Position numbers and translations under genes: made by a program | DNA from: Ruminococcus hominis | Lineage (GTDB): Bacteria > Bacillota > Clostridia > Lachnospirales > Lachnospiraceae | Direction: 5' to 3' | DNA length: 64,000 nucleotides | Assembly: GCF_014287355.1 (NCBI RefSeq) | Contig: NZ_JACOPE010000001.1 | Span: 620,001-684,000 of the forward strand | Shown: positions 1 through 6,960 of the stretch, one piece after another | Layout: each line of letters starts with the position of its first letter | Position numbering within the stretch: position 1 is the stretch's first letter | Notes under the pieces: model-generated | What the model was told of the DNA's origin: nothing | The model's input: only the letters and a program-made list of their open reading frames with translations | The model's database searches: none

Positions 1-17
1 ACATCTTGGAGGAATAA

Positions 18-1070
18 ATGAAAACAAAGAGGTTGGATCAATTACAATTTTTAAGATTTATTGCATTTGGATTTATATTCCTTTTTCACGCATTTGGAAC
101 TAATCTGGAACCATACTTATATACAACGAATGCAGCCTATGCAATGGTAAGCTTCTTCTTTATATTATCAGGATTTGGTTCGGGATATTCGTCAGCAGAC
201 AGAAGAGAGAAACCGACAGTGAAAGCAGTTTGCTATCATTTGTGGAAAAAAATAAAGAAGATTTATCCATTATTGTTTGTAACAACTATTTACTTTGTAT
301 TACAGTCCGACTTGCCACAGGCAATCAATACAGGAAATTTGGAATTGTTGAAAGAAAACGGATGGAATTTAATGAAATGCCTTCTTATGATTCAATCTTG
401 GGGAAATCCGTTTCTTTTTTATAATGGTGTTACATGGTTTATATCTACAATTTTATTTTTGTATCTCTTTGATCTGCCGGTAAGATATTATTTAGATAAG
501 GCTCATGAAAAGAAAAATGAGAAGACAATACTTATATCATTGAGTGTGGTTTTAGCAATTGCAATTTTCGCGATAGCAACCTTAGCAAAAAACAGAGCAG
601 ATATCGGATATTGCCTCTATGCATTTCCACCATCACGAGTATTAGAATATTTGCTGGGAATGTGCATGGGAAGATGCTTGTATCGAATAAATAGTGAGAG
701 GAAGTCAGATGGAAATATTGTTGTGTTTACGATATTAGAAGGCATTGCATTACTTTTATGGGTGGTATTATTTACACTTCCAATCCCGGTTAATTCATAT
801 AGCATGCAGACATATTGGCTTATACCAAATGTTTTTGTATTAATCATTATGGCAATTGGAATGGGAGGATTCTCGAAGCTGTTTAGCATGAAACTGCTGA
901 AGGGTGCAGGAGATATAAGTATGGAATGCTATTTGCTGCATCAACCAGTATTGATGACATATATGGCATTCGTTCAGATGGAAAATACAGTAAAAGGGAC
1001 GTTATTTTATATCATATTTAATCTAGGATTTATAATGCTTTTAGCATCGATGATTCATAAAAAGCAGTGA
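18..1070 (+). CDS. Acyltransferase 3 family membrane protein
   Basis: This 350-residue protein resembles the acyltransferase-3 family, integral membrane enzymes that move acetyl or other acyl groups onto sugars of cell-surface polymers. The N-terminal segment around residues 5-40 carries the family pattern R-F-I-A-F then F-H-A, where the histidine at about residue 24 is in the catalytic position. About ten hydrophobic segments follow and fill the rest of the chain, and length is typical. The start is supported by TTGGAGG 6 bases upstream. The gene ends 12 bases before a long palindromic repeat. The substrate cannot be told from sequence, and the gene or genes upstream lie outside the window. 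Confidence 0.8.
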   Translation: MKTKRLDQLQFLRFIAFGFIFLFHAFGTNLEPYLYTTNAAYAMVSFFFILSGFGSGYSSADRREKPTVKAVCYHLWKKIKKIYPLLFVTTIYFVLQSDLPQAINTGNLELLKENGWNLMKCLLMIQSWGNPFLFYNGVTWFISTILFLYLFDLPVRYYLDKAHEKKNEKTILISLSVVLAIAIFAIATLAKNRADIGYCLYAFPPSRVLEYLLGMCMGRCLYRINSERKSDGNIVVFTILEGIALLLWVVLFTLPIPVNSYSMQTYWLIPNVFVLIIMAIGMGGFSKLFSMKLLKGAGDISMECYLLHQPVLMTYMAFVQMENTVKGTLFYIIFNLGFIMLLASMIHKKQ

Positions 1071-1081
1071 AGCAGATAGAG

Positions 1082-1157
1082 TGAACCAGATAGGGACGGG
1101 GATTAATGGCTCTTTTGCGAGCAAAAGAGCCATTAATCCCCGTCCCTATCTGGTTCA
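1082..1157. repeat. Long perfect palindrome, copy 1
   Basis: Bases 1082-1118 and 1121-1157 are exact reverse complements, a 37-bp stem with a 2-base loop. The outer arm reads TGAACCAGATAGGGACGGGG. It lies 12 bases after the stop codon at 1070. The same outer module recurs at 5909, 26958 and, in altered form, 62056. It could act as a bidirectional terminator, but it has no U-run outside the stem, so a REP- or MITE-like mobile palindrome is more likely. Confidence 0.9.
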
Positions 1158-1258
1158 TGATATTATGAAAATAAAAAACGGAATTTATAGAGAAAAGCAC
1201 ATGTCAAAGAAGCTTTGCGTAACTGTATATTTCAAATGTATAAAGGGAGGCGAATGAG

Positions 1259-2155
1259 GTGAAAATTGTTCGAGGAATAGATTTTATAGAAGGAAGCAGA
1301 GAAGAAGAATTACCAAATTTTGAATCAAATTTTCCATATCTTGCTTCTCGTGTAGAATTAAATCAATATGCAGAAGATAGTATTCCATGGCATTGGCATA
1401 AAAGCGTAGAAGTGTTTTATGTAGAGCAGGGAAACCTTGAATACCGTACGCCTAACGGACATTATATTTTTCCGCATGGCTCAGGAGGCATGGTTAATTC
1501 TAATGTTCTTCATACAACGAAGCCACAAGAAGACAATACGGTACAGTTAATTCATATTTTTGATCCATCATTTATTGGCGGTGAAACAGGAAATATAATT
1601 GTGAAAAAATATATTATGCCAATTATCACATCTGGAGAATTGGATATGATTCCATTATATTCTAATAATTTGGAACAAAAAGAAATATTAGATCTTATAA
1701 GGAATGCATTTAATTTATCAGAAAAGGAATTTGGATATGAACTAAAACTGCGTGAGCGATTAACTGAAATTTGGCTATCACTTTTCAAAATGTCATTTTC
1801 TGTGATTGAAAAAAAGAAAACTAATACGAGAGCGAACGACAGAATAAAATTGATGATGGTTTATGTTTATGAAAATTATGCAGATAAAATTACTGTTTCT
1901 GATCTTGCAAAAGCTGGTTACATAAGCGAGAGAGACTGCTTTCGAGTTTTTCAAGAGTGTCTTCACATGACGCCGTTAGAATATATCACAAACTATCGGC
2001 TACAAAAAGCCTGCTATATGTTAGTACATACCAGAGATACTATTTCTGTAATTAGTCAGGAGTGCGGATTAGGAAGTAGTAGTTTTTTCGGAAAGACTTT
2101 TCGAGAACATATAGGAATGTCACCAACGGAATATCGCAAAAAAATGGCAGAATAG
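1259..2155 (+). CDS. AraC family regulator with cupin sensor domain
   Basis: A 298-residue transcription factor. An N-terminal cupin-like sensor (about residues 35-110) contains the W-H-W-H-K-S motif that typically shapes the sugar pocket in this family. The C-terminal 100 residues hold the two helix-turn-helix units, ending in the usual G-M-S-P-T-E-Y-R-K signature. The start is a GTG preceded by AAAGGGAGG at 1242-1250; the nearby ATG at 1254 runs straight into a stop. No transporter is directly linked. The following gene is a remnant acetyltransferase and then a HAD phosphatase, so its target cannot be assigned. Confidence 0.88.
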   Translation: MKIVRGIDFIEGSREEELPNFESNFPYLASRVELNQYAEDSIPWHWHKSVEVFYVEQGNLEYRTPNGHYIFPHGSGGMVNSNVLHTTKPQEDNTVQLIHIFDPSFIGGETGNIIVKKYIMPIITSGELDMIPLYSNNLEQKEILDLIRNAFNLSEKEFGYELKLRERLTEIWLSLFKMSFSVIEKKKTNTRANDRIKLMMVYVYENYADKITVSDLAKAGYISERDCFRVFQECLHMTPLEYITNYRLQKACYMLVHTRDTISVISQECGLGSSSFFGKTFREHIGMSPTEYRKKMAE

Positions 2156-2250
2156 TGACATATAATTGCACAAAAAAGATATTTATTCCTTAAAATTGCA
2201 GTATAATGATAATTGAGAACAAAACATATCTTTTATGAAAGGATAATGTT

Positions 2251-2352
2251 TGGATTGGAAGTGGTAGCAATTTTTTGTCTGGAGTTACAATCGGTAAAAA
2301 TAATGTTGCGGTTAGCAATCCATGTAAAGTAATTCGTTGCATAAGGGAGTAG
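2251..2352 (+). pseudogene. C-terminal remnant of a hexapeptide-repeat sugar O-acetyltransferase
   Basis: Read in the frame starting at 2251, this stretch encodes a W-I-G-S-G-S-N-F-L-S-G-V-T-I-G-K-N segment joined directly to N-P-C-K-V-I-R and a stop at 2350-2352. This is the end of the maltose/galactoside O-acetyltransferase family, in which the two blocks are normally separated by about ten residues of the last hexapeptide turns. There is no start codon in frame and no N-terminal domain. The fragment is therefore a decayed gene with an internal deletion. Its 3' end supplies the AAGGGAG ribosome site of the next gene. Confidence 0.72.
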
Positions 2353-2359
2353 AAAAGAA

Positions 2360-3142
2360 ATGAATCAGGTAAAAATTATTTTTTTTGATATTGATGGAAC
2401 ATTGTTGGAGATGGGAAAAACAGAGATAACACCGAATACGAGGAAGGCGTTATGTTCATTAAAACAAAATGGTATAAAAATATGTATCGCAACAGGGCGT
2501 TCGTTCGCTACCATACCAATGCTTGAGGGAGTTGTATTTGATGCGATTTTGGCATTTAATGGATCTTTCTGCGTTGCAGGTAATCAGGTAGTGGCAAAAT
2601 GTCCTATTCCGAAAGAAGATATAGAAATAATTATTGAAAATGCAAAGAGAATGGAAAGACCTGTTTCTATTGCAACAGCGGAAGAGATTGTTGCAAATGG
2701 AAGCGATAAAGATTTAGAAGACTATTTTGCGATTGCACATCATAGGGTGAATGTATCCGAGAAATTCGAAGAATATGTGGACAAAGATGTGTTTCAAATC
2801 ATGTTGGGATGTGACTTAGAAGAACGTAAGTATATATTAAAGGGAACGAAAAATGCCAAATTAGCAGCGTGGTGGGATAGAGCCATAGATATTATTCCAA
2901 AAGAAGGTGGAAAAGGAGCTGCGATTGAACAGGTTCTTGCACATTATAAATTCTCAAAGGAAGAAGCCATTGCATTTGGAGATGGAGAAAATGATATTGA
3001 TATGTTACTATCCGTTGGAAAAGGGATTGCAATGGGAAACGCAGCTGAAAAAGTGAAAGAAATTGCGACTGATATTTGTGAAAGCGTGACAGATGATGGG
3101 ATTTATTATTATCTGAAAAGCCAGAAGATAATAAATGAGTAA
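2360..3142 (+). CDS. Cof-type HAD-IIB sugar phosphatase
   Basis: A 260-residue cytoplasmic haloacid-dehalogenase phosphatase. Motif I is F-F-D-I-D-G-T-L-L near residues 8-16, with the nucleophilic first aspartate. Motif II is A-T-G-R-S near residue 50, and the C-terminal motifs are a conserved lysine and G-D-G-E-N-D-I-D-M-L near residues 204-213, which bind magnesium. The large cap between motifs II and III is of type IIB, as in Cof, YidA and YwpJ, which dephosphorylate sugar phosphates or flavin precursors. The start at 2360 follows AAGGGAG 12 bases upstream. The physiological substrate is unknown. Confidence 0.85.
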   Translation: MNQVKIIFFDIDGTLLEMGKTEITPNTRKALCSLKQNGIKICIATGRSFATIPMLEGVVFDAILAFNGSFCVAGNQVVAKCPIPKEDIEIIIENAKRMERPVSIATAEEIVANGSDKDLEDYFAIAHHRVNVSEKFEEYVDKDVFQIMLGCDLEERKYILKGTKNAKLAAWWDRAIDIIPKEGGKGAAIEQVLAHYKFSKEEAIAFGDGENDIDMLLSVGKGIAMGNAAEKVKEIATDICESVTDDGIYYYLKSQKIINE

Positions 3143-3154
3143 AAGGTAGGTGGA

Positions 3155-3212
3155 AAATGCTCTGGCAGAGTTTTTCGTACATATAAGCACAAATTAATCT
3201 GCCAGAGCATTT
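3155..3212. repeat. Intergenic inverted repeat, 15-bp stem
   Basis: Bases 3155-3169 (AAATGCTCTGGCAGA) are exactly complementary to 3198-3212, with a 28-base loop. It lies between the HAD gene and a minus-strand AraC gene, so it may serve as a convergent terminator. It lacks a strong U-run on either side. Confidence 0.6.
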
Positions 3213-3318
3213 GGTTTAAGTGTTGTTTCGATTGAAGCATGTCCAAGTTGATTCATGTATTATACATATGCACATCAAACAGCGGAAAGCAGTTCTAATC
3301 ATAAGAACAGGAAAATCT

Positions 3319-4113
3319 CTACTTTTTCATTTGATTCCGATATTCACGAGGTGATGCATGATAACGTTCTTGAAATACACGGTTGAAAGTCCTCTGACTC
3401 TCAAAACCTGCCTGAATGCAGATATCCAAAACAGTATGATTGCTGTGTAATAACAGGTTACATGCATAATCGAGTCTGGCTTCATTTAGATAACGATTAA
3501 AGTTCATATGAAATGTACCAGAAAATACACGGGACAGAGAGGACTGGCTTATTCCAAGATCATGAGCCATCTTTGGTAAAGTCAGTTCTTCTGTATAATG
3601 TGCAGCAATATAGGAAACAGTCTGATAGATGATATCATCACTTTCTACAGTGCTTTTGTCAATCAGATGAAATAAAGGAAAGGTGCGGGCAAGAATAATC
3701 TGAATAAATGCCTGATGAAGAACATGCTCCTGTGAAAGTGCCGGATAAACCAGCATACTCCGAAGAGCATAATTTACATCAGGATGTACATCAGGAGCTG
3801 GAATTACAGGATTCGCAGGGCACATCTGCTGTAAGTCTTTGGTATAGCCAGATCCTAAAATAGGAGAGGCAAGTGCGTAAATTGCTTTGCATGAGTTCTG
3901 ATTGAAAACCTGATAATGATGGATCAGTTCAGGAAAAATAATTGCAAAATCGCCCTTCTCCATATGATAAAGTTCGGTTCCTATACCAAGTTCCAAAGTT
4001 CCCTCTGTTACAGAAACAAGTTCCATAGACTTGTGAAGATGCGGAGAAATATGACTAGAAATATTCTCTGAAATCTCTAAAGTTTCTTCATTTTCTTCAT
4101 AAATTGGTCTCAT
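3319..4113 (-). CDS. AraC family regulator
   Basis: A 264-residue regulator. The N-terminal half has a cupin-like fold with H-L-H-K-S-M-E-L near residue 28, and the C-terminal half has a two-unit AraC helix-turn-helix ending in Y-H-A-S-P-R-E-Y-R. The reading frame extends 21 codons further upstream, but the ATG at 4113 is preferred because GAGG lies upstream of it, although with a spacing of 11, and because family members begin close to this point. It is transcribed divergently from a tiny ORF at 4221. The shared 107-bp region holds a TTTGGC direct repeat spaced 21 bp, a plausible AraC-type operator. Confidence 0.85.
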   Translation of the reverse strand: MRPIYEENEETLEISENISSHISPHLHKSMELVSVTEGTLELGIGTELYHMEKGDFAIIFPELIHHYQVFNQNSCKAIYALASPILGSGYTKDLQQMCPANPVIPAPDVHPDVNYALRSMLVYPALSQEHVLHQAFIQIILARTFPLFHLIDKSTVESDDIIYQTVSYIAAHYTEELTLPKMAHDLGISQSSLSRVFSGTFHMNFNRYLNEARLDYACNLLLHSNHTVLDICIQAGFESQRTFNRVFQERYHASPREYRNQMKK

Positions 4114-4130
4114 TAAAAAAATACCTCGCA

Positions 4131-4189
4131 GAATTTGGCTACTTTTTAGCCGGATTTGGCAAGAATTATATCGCAAAAAAAACTATAAT
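4131..4189 (+). promoter_or_regulatory. Candidate AraC operator and promoter for the 30-residue ORF
   Basis: GAATTTGGC at 4131-4139 and GGATTTGGC at 4152-4160 form a direct repeat with a 21-bp period, two helical turns, the usual arrangement of AraC-family half sites. A TATAAT box follows at 4184-4189. There is no good -35 element 17 bases upstream, as expected for an activator-dependent promoter. The assignment is inference from layout. Confidence 0.45.
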
Positions 4190-4220
4190 GCAAGTGTAAA
4201 GAAAAAGGAGGTAAAAAATA

Positions 4221-4313
4221 ATGAGCAAAATGAAAAAATGGTTAAACAATTGGTTTAAGGAATCTGTAGAGTTCTATGGTTCAATGTTTCGTTATGGAAT
4301 GTATTACAGATAG
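4221..4313 (+). CDS. Small 30-residue ORF of unknown function
   Basis: A 30-codon ORF preceded by a very strong ribosome site (AAAGGAGG at 4205-4212). It encodes a cationic, aromatic-rich peptide: two Trp, three Phe, four Tyr and six Lys/Arg, beginning M-S-K-M-K-K-W-L-N-N-W-F-K. An amphipathic helix is likely for the first half. It stands alone between a TATAAT box at 4184 and an intrinsic terminator at 4378-4417, divergent from an AraC regulator. I do not recognise a family. The alternatives are a regulatory small protein, a leader peptide, or a small RNA that merely carries an ORF. Confidence 0.5.
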   Translation: MSKMKKWLNNWFKESVEFYGSMFRYGMYYR

Positions 4314-4377
4314 GACAGAGGAAGAAAACAAACTATGAACCGTACAGAGAATCAAAAAAAGCAAGGTATCATGAAAT

Positions 4378-4417
4378 AAAGAGTTGCATCTTGGCAAAAA
4401 GGTGTAGCTCTTTTTTT
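4378..4417 (+). terminator. Intrinsic terminator of the small ORF unit
   Basis: AGAGTTGCATCTT pairs (with G-U pairs) to AAGGTGTAGCTCT across a short loop, and is followed by TTTTTTT. It closes the short transcript that starts near 4195. Confidence 0.75.
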
Positions 4418-4421
4418 GTGG

Positions 4422-4778
4422 AAAAATTGACAGAAGATAAGAGAATCGAATTGCAAGATTCTATCCCCTAAAATGCTGATATTTGTTGAAAAATCAGGCT
4501 TTTTGCAAGCAAAAATGAAAAGGCTATATATAGGTAGCCTGCGAAACTGGAATTGCCCATTTTGAGCCTGATTTTAAGAATAATGTCCTGACAGAGAGCA
4601 ATGGAATGATTCTCTGCCCGGGATTCAAAAGGAATGGGAAAAATGCAGGAGAAAATCAAACGAATGCTGGTTACAGAAGCAAGCCGAATAGCAATGTATT
4701 TAAAATTAGGTGGATGTAATTGAAGAAAAATATGATATCATATGAGTAATAAAACAGAATTTAAGGAGGAGACTGTAA
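4422..4778. other. Intergenic region without a convincing gene
   Basis: No supported coding region was found here. A 29-codon frame starting at the ATG near 4636 has no recognisable match and a poor ribosome site. A perfect 14-bp palindrome, ATATGATATCATAT at 4730-4743, lies about 36 bases before the DUF3784 start and could be an operator or part of the promoter for that gene. Confidence 0.4.
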
Positions 4779-5111
4779 ATGAAATTATCAGATTTAGCAA
4801 CAGGTTCTGATTGGACAGTGTGGATTGTCTTTGTGATATTTGCTGTACTTTCTATTATTTTACTTTCTGGACACGGAAGCTGGTTCATTTCTGGATATAA
4901 TACAGCTTCAAAAGAAGAAAAGGAAAAATATAATGAAAAGAAGTTATGCAGAACAATGGGAATTGGAATGTCTATTATAGCAATTCTTCTATTAACTAAG
5001 GGCTTGTTTGAAAATATTTTACCTGCATTTTTTGTATATATTGCATCGGGAATTATTTTGGTTGATGTCGTGGTAATTATCATTTTAGGAAACACGCTAT
5101 GCAGAAAGTAA
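4779..5111 (+). CDS. DUF3784 family membrane protein
   Basis: A 110-residue protein matching the DUF3784 pattern: a first membrane segment at about residues 14-32, then the conserved loop G-x-G-x-W-F-I-S-G-Y-N-T, a charged K-E-E-K-E-K-Y-N-E-K-K-L-C-R stretch, and two further membrane segments. The family has no established function; members are common next to SdpI-like immunity-type membrane proteins in Firmicutes, as here. The start follows AAGGAGGA 8 bases upstream. Length is normal for the family. Confidence 0.8.
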   Translation: MKLSDLATGSDWTVWIVFVIFAVLSIILLSGHGSWFISGYNTASKEEKEKYNEKKLCRTMGIGMSIIAILLLTKGLFENILPAFFVYIASGIILVDVVVIIILGNTLCRK

Positions 5112-5117
5112 CAATTA

Positions 5118-5228
5118 TTTACTACTCCAGAAACAACGGCTTTATTTGGAAATAAAAAGGCGAGATTTATCGGAAGAATATTAGGTATGATACTTATAGC
5201 AGTTGGAATATGGGTAGGGTTTATTTGA
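5118..5228 (+). pseudogene. C-terminal fragment of a small membrane protein
   Basis: The frame from 5118 encodes a T-T-P-E-T-T-A-L-F-G-N-K-K-A-R-F-I-G-R-I-L-G segment followed by a single hydrophobic helix and a stop at 5226-5228. It has no start codon or ribosome site. The layout, a soluble linker and then a terminal membrane helix, suggests the tail of a small membrane protein whose front part is gone. The family is not recognised. It separates the DUF3784 and SdpI-like genes. Confidence 0.4.
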
Positions 5229-5283
5229 TGACAATTTCAGTCTTTGGAGCAAATTAATCAGAAGTTGAGAGGAGAACTTTATA

Positions 5284-5649
5284 ATGTTTATATTTTTATC
5301 TGTGTGTTCACTTTTAGTACAGCTATCTATGATTATATTGGGATATACGTGGAAAGATAAGCCTCCTAAAGATCGGCAGGGGAGTTCGGGATATCGAACT
5401 ACTATGTCAAGGATGAATGATGAAACATGGAGATATGCACACAGATGTTGGGGCTGGATAAACTTTGTTTTAGGAATTATCTTGGTGATACTATCGATTT
5501 TTATTTTGATTTTAACGAAAGATAATACAAACTTTGAAATGATTTCTGTTTATTTGGTGTTTTTACAATTAGGAATTATGGTGCTTACAATTATTCCGAC
5601 AGAATTTTTGTTGCATAAGCATTTTACAAAGCAAGGAATGAAAAAATAG
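5284..5649 (+). CDS. SdpI family membrane protein
   Basis: A 121-residue membrane protein with three predicted membrane helices (about residues 2-20, 57-78 and 87-107). The segment after the first helix contains G-Y-R-T-x-x-S and then E-T-W-x-x-A-H-R, the hallmark of the SdpI/YhfL family. Bacillus SdpI gives immunity to the SdpC toxin, but most family members are uncharacterised, and no toxin gene is seen nearby. The start follows GAGAGGAG 8 bases upstream. Placement after DUF3784 is a recurrent arrangement in clostridia. Confidence 0.7.
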   Translation: MFIFLSVCSLLVQLSMIILGYTWKDKPPKDRQGSSGYRTTMSRMNDETWRYAHRCWGWINFVLGIILVILSIFILILTKDNTNFEMISVYLVFLQLGIMVLTIIPTEFLLHKHFTKQGMKK

Positions 5650-5703
5650 CTAACTTCCAATTGGCGAAAATGAAAATCGGAATTTTAAGGAGACTGGAAT
5701 GGA

Positions 5704-5946
5704 GTGGTTGAAAGAACAGAAGAAATAGGTAATTTACTGGTAACAGTTGCTAATGTATATCCGAAGGATAAGAGTGTTTCATTCCATGTAACGTCATTTA
5801 TTAAAATTGTTAATGGTAAGATTATTTCATTGGATGAGTATTGGGCTGATGATAGTGATGCTCCGCAATGGAGATTGGATAAGCATATTGGAACTGTGAT
5901 AAAATGTGAACCAGATAGGGACGGGGATTTCCGGCTTTTTTCATAG
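5704..5946 (+). pseudogene. Fragment of a SnoaL/NTF2-like protein cut by a palindrome
   Basis: The frame covers about 67 residues that look like the C-terminal half of a small SnoaL/NTF2-like protein, with the pattern F-H-V-T-S-F-I-K-I-x-x-G-K-I-I-S-L-D-E-Y-W and then P-Q-W-R-L-D-K-H-I-G-T. The first half of the fold is missing, and the only start is a GTG with a weak ribosome site. The last 13 codons and the stop come from the palindromic repeat that begins at 5909. It is therefore probably a remnant and not a functional 80-residue protein. Family assignment is from memory of the motif. Confidence 0.5.
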
Positions 5947-5980
5947 AAAAAAATCCGGAAATCCCTGTCCCTATCTGGTT
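5909..5980. repeat. Long palindrome, copy 2 (imperfect)
   Basis: The outer arms AACCAGATAGGGAC and GTCCCTATCTGGTT match copy 1 exactly, while the inner part (ATTTCCGGCTTTTT around a CATAG loop) matches copy 3 at 26958. Two mismatches interrupt the stem. It joins a SnoaL-like fragment on its left to an ATPase/nuclease-family fragment on its right. Confidence 0.85.
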
Positions 5981-5981
5981 T

Positions 5982-6520
5982 GCGATGTTAAGTGGTGTGT
6001 TTGATAATTACTGGAATCAGACAGAAACCTACGAGGTATTAAAATCCTATATAAAGTTAAATTATGAGGGTCTGAAAGATGCAGTGGTACGGATGCTTGC
6101 AGGAGATAAAGTTCAGATTAATACGGGAACATTTTCTAATGATATGACGAGCTTTCAAGGAAAAGATGATGTGTTGACATTGTTAATTCATCTGAGATAT
6201 TTGAGTTATCATTGGCCGGATAAGACAGTTACAATTCCAAATAAAGAAGTTTCACAGGAATATATTAATGCAATTAGTACAATGGACTGGTCAGAAGTGA
6301 CAGCATCTGTTGAGGCTTCAAGATTAAGGAAAAGAAATATATAGATACTTTAAATCATTATCGGGGGAATTTGCTGTTGGTTGGAATCAATTATGATAAA
6401 ATTACGAAAGAGCATACGTGTGTGATAGAGAAGGAATACAAAGTTGAAATCGGATTTCTTTGGATTTTTCAGACGTTCATCATTAAGGACGAATCCCTAT
6501 CTGGTTCCTGGATAAAATAA
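5982..6520 (+). pseudogene. Remnant of an AAA-ATPase-like / PD-(D/E)XK nuclease family protein
   Basis: Two blocks of one protein family survive. The first (5982-6344) encodes Y-W-N-Q-T-E-T-Y-E, N-T-G-T-F-S-N-D-M-T-S-F and K-D-D-V-L-T-L-L-I-H-L, the linker region between the ATPase-like domain and the DUF1703 nuclease domain. The second (from 6365, another frame) encodes N-L-L-L-V-G-I-N-Y-D and then H-T-C-V-I-E-K, the extreme C-terminus of the same family. The ATPase domain and most of the nuclease domain are absent. Full-length relatives are about 500-600 residues. This is an internally deleted, non-functional remnant. Confidence 0.75.
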
Positions 6521-6577
6521 AAAAATCATGCATTCATATGGGTTTCTGCCTAATGCGTAAGAAGAGTCTTGAACCTT
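6493..6577 (-). pseudogene. Degenerate tRNA-Leu 3' end with its terminator and repeat arm
   Basis: Bases 6554-6577 match the 3' end of the intact tRNA-Leu at 27074 with only a few changes. Bases 6530-6553 match its terminator hairpin, and 6494-6507 match the right arm of the palindromic repeat that precedes it. The order of the three elements is the same in both places. The 5' part of the tRNA is absent, so it is a broken copy. Confidence 0.65.
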
Positions 6578-6845
6578 GTGCCGCATCGGAAACACTAATA
6601 GAAAGGGGATTTCCACACATCATCATGCCCAGATAACCATAGTGGTAACCAAAATATACTAAAAAGATGGGTTTGTGGCGAATTCTGTAAATTTGAGTAA
6701 AGGCTTAATCAATAAAATTCCTACGAATGCCAAATTAATAACCTTAAAATTATTAAAAATTAAAGTAACAGAAAAAAATAACTGCACATATTGCATAAAA
6801 AAATAGAAAAAATATTGTATAATATGACAAAATGAACAAAACAGA

Positions 6846-6874
6846 TTGACACATATGTTAGATATATGTATTAT
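6846..6874 (+). promoter_or_regulatory. Sigma-A promoter of the GH95 transport operon
   Basis: TTGACA at 6846-6851 and TATTAT at 6869-6874 with an exact 17-bp spacer. The predicted start near 6881 places the LacI-type operator at 6908-6919 in the early transcribed region, where bound repressor would block elongation. Confidence 0.75.
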
Positions 6875-6907
6875 AAAAATTAGAAAGTGTTATTTTTAAA
6901 GAAAAAA

Positions 6908-6919
6908 TGAACCGGTTCA
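6908..6919. promoter_or_regulatory. LacI-type operator
   Basis: TGAACCGGTTCA is a perfect 12-bp palindrome with the central CG typical of LacI-family operators. It lies between the promoter at 6846 and the start of the solute-binding protein gene. The LacI gene at 12514-13518 at the end of this operon is the obvious candidate ligand. Confidence 0.65.
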
Positions 6920-6960
6920 CTTTTTGAAAACACGAAAACAAAAGATTCAGGAGGATGTTT

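Noticed and set aside
1552..1788. Antisense frame inside the first AraC gene and similar antisense frames across the window
   Set aside because: They mirror strong coding genes, lack ribosome sites and show no recognisable domains.
4335..4379. 14-codon ORF between the 30-residue ORF and its terminator
   Set aside because: The ribosome site is poorly spaced, the peptide has no recognisable pattern, and the end lies inside the terminator stem.
4633..4722. 29-codon frame in the gap before DUF3784
   Set aside because: No good ribosome site or recognisable family; AT-rich DNA gives such frames by chance.
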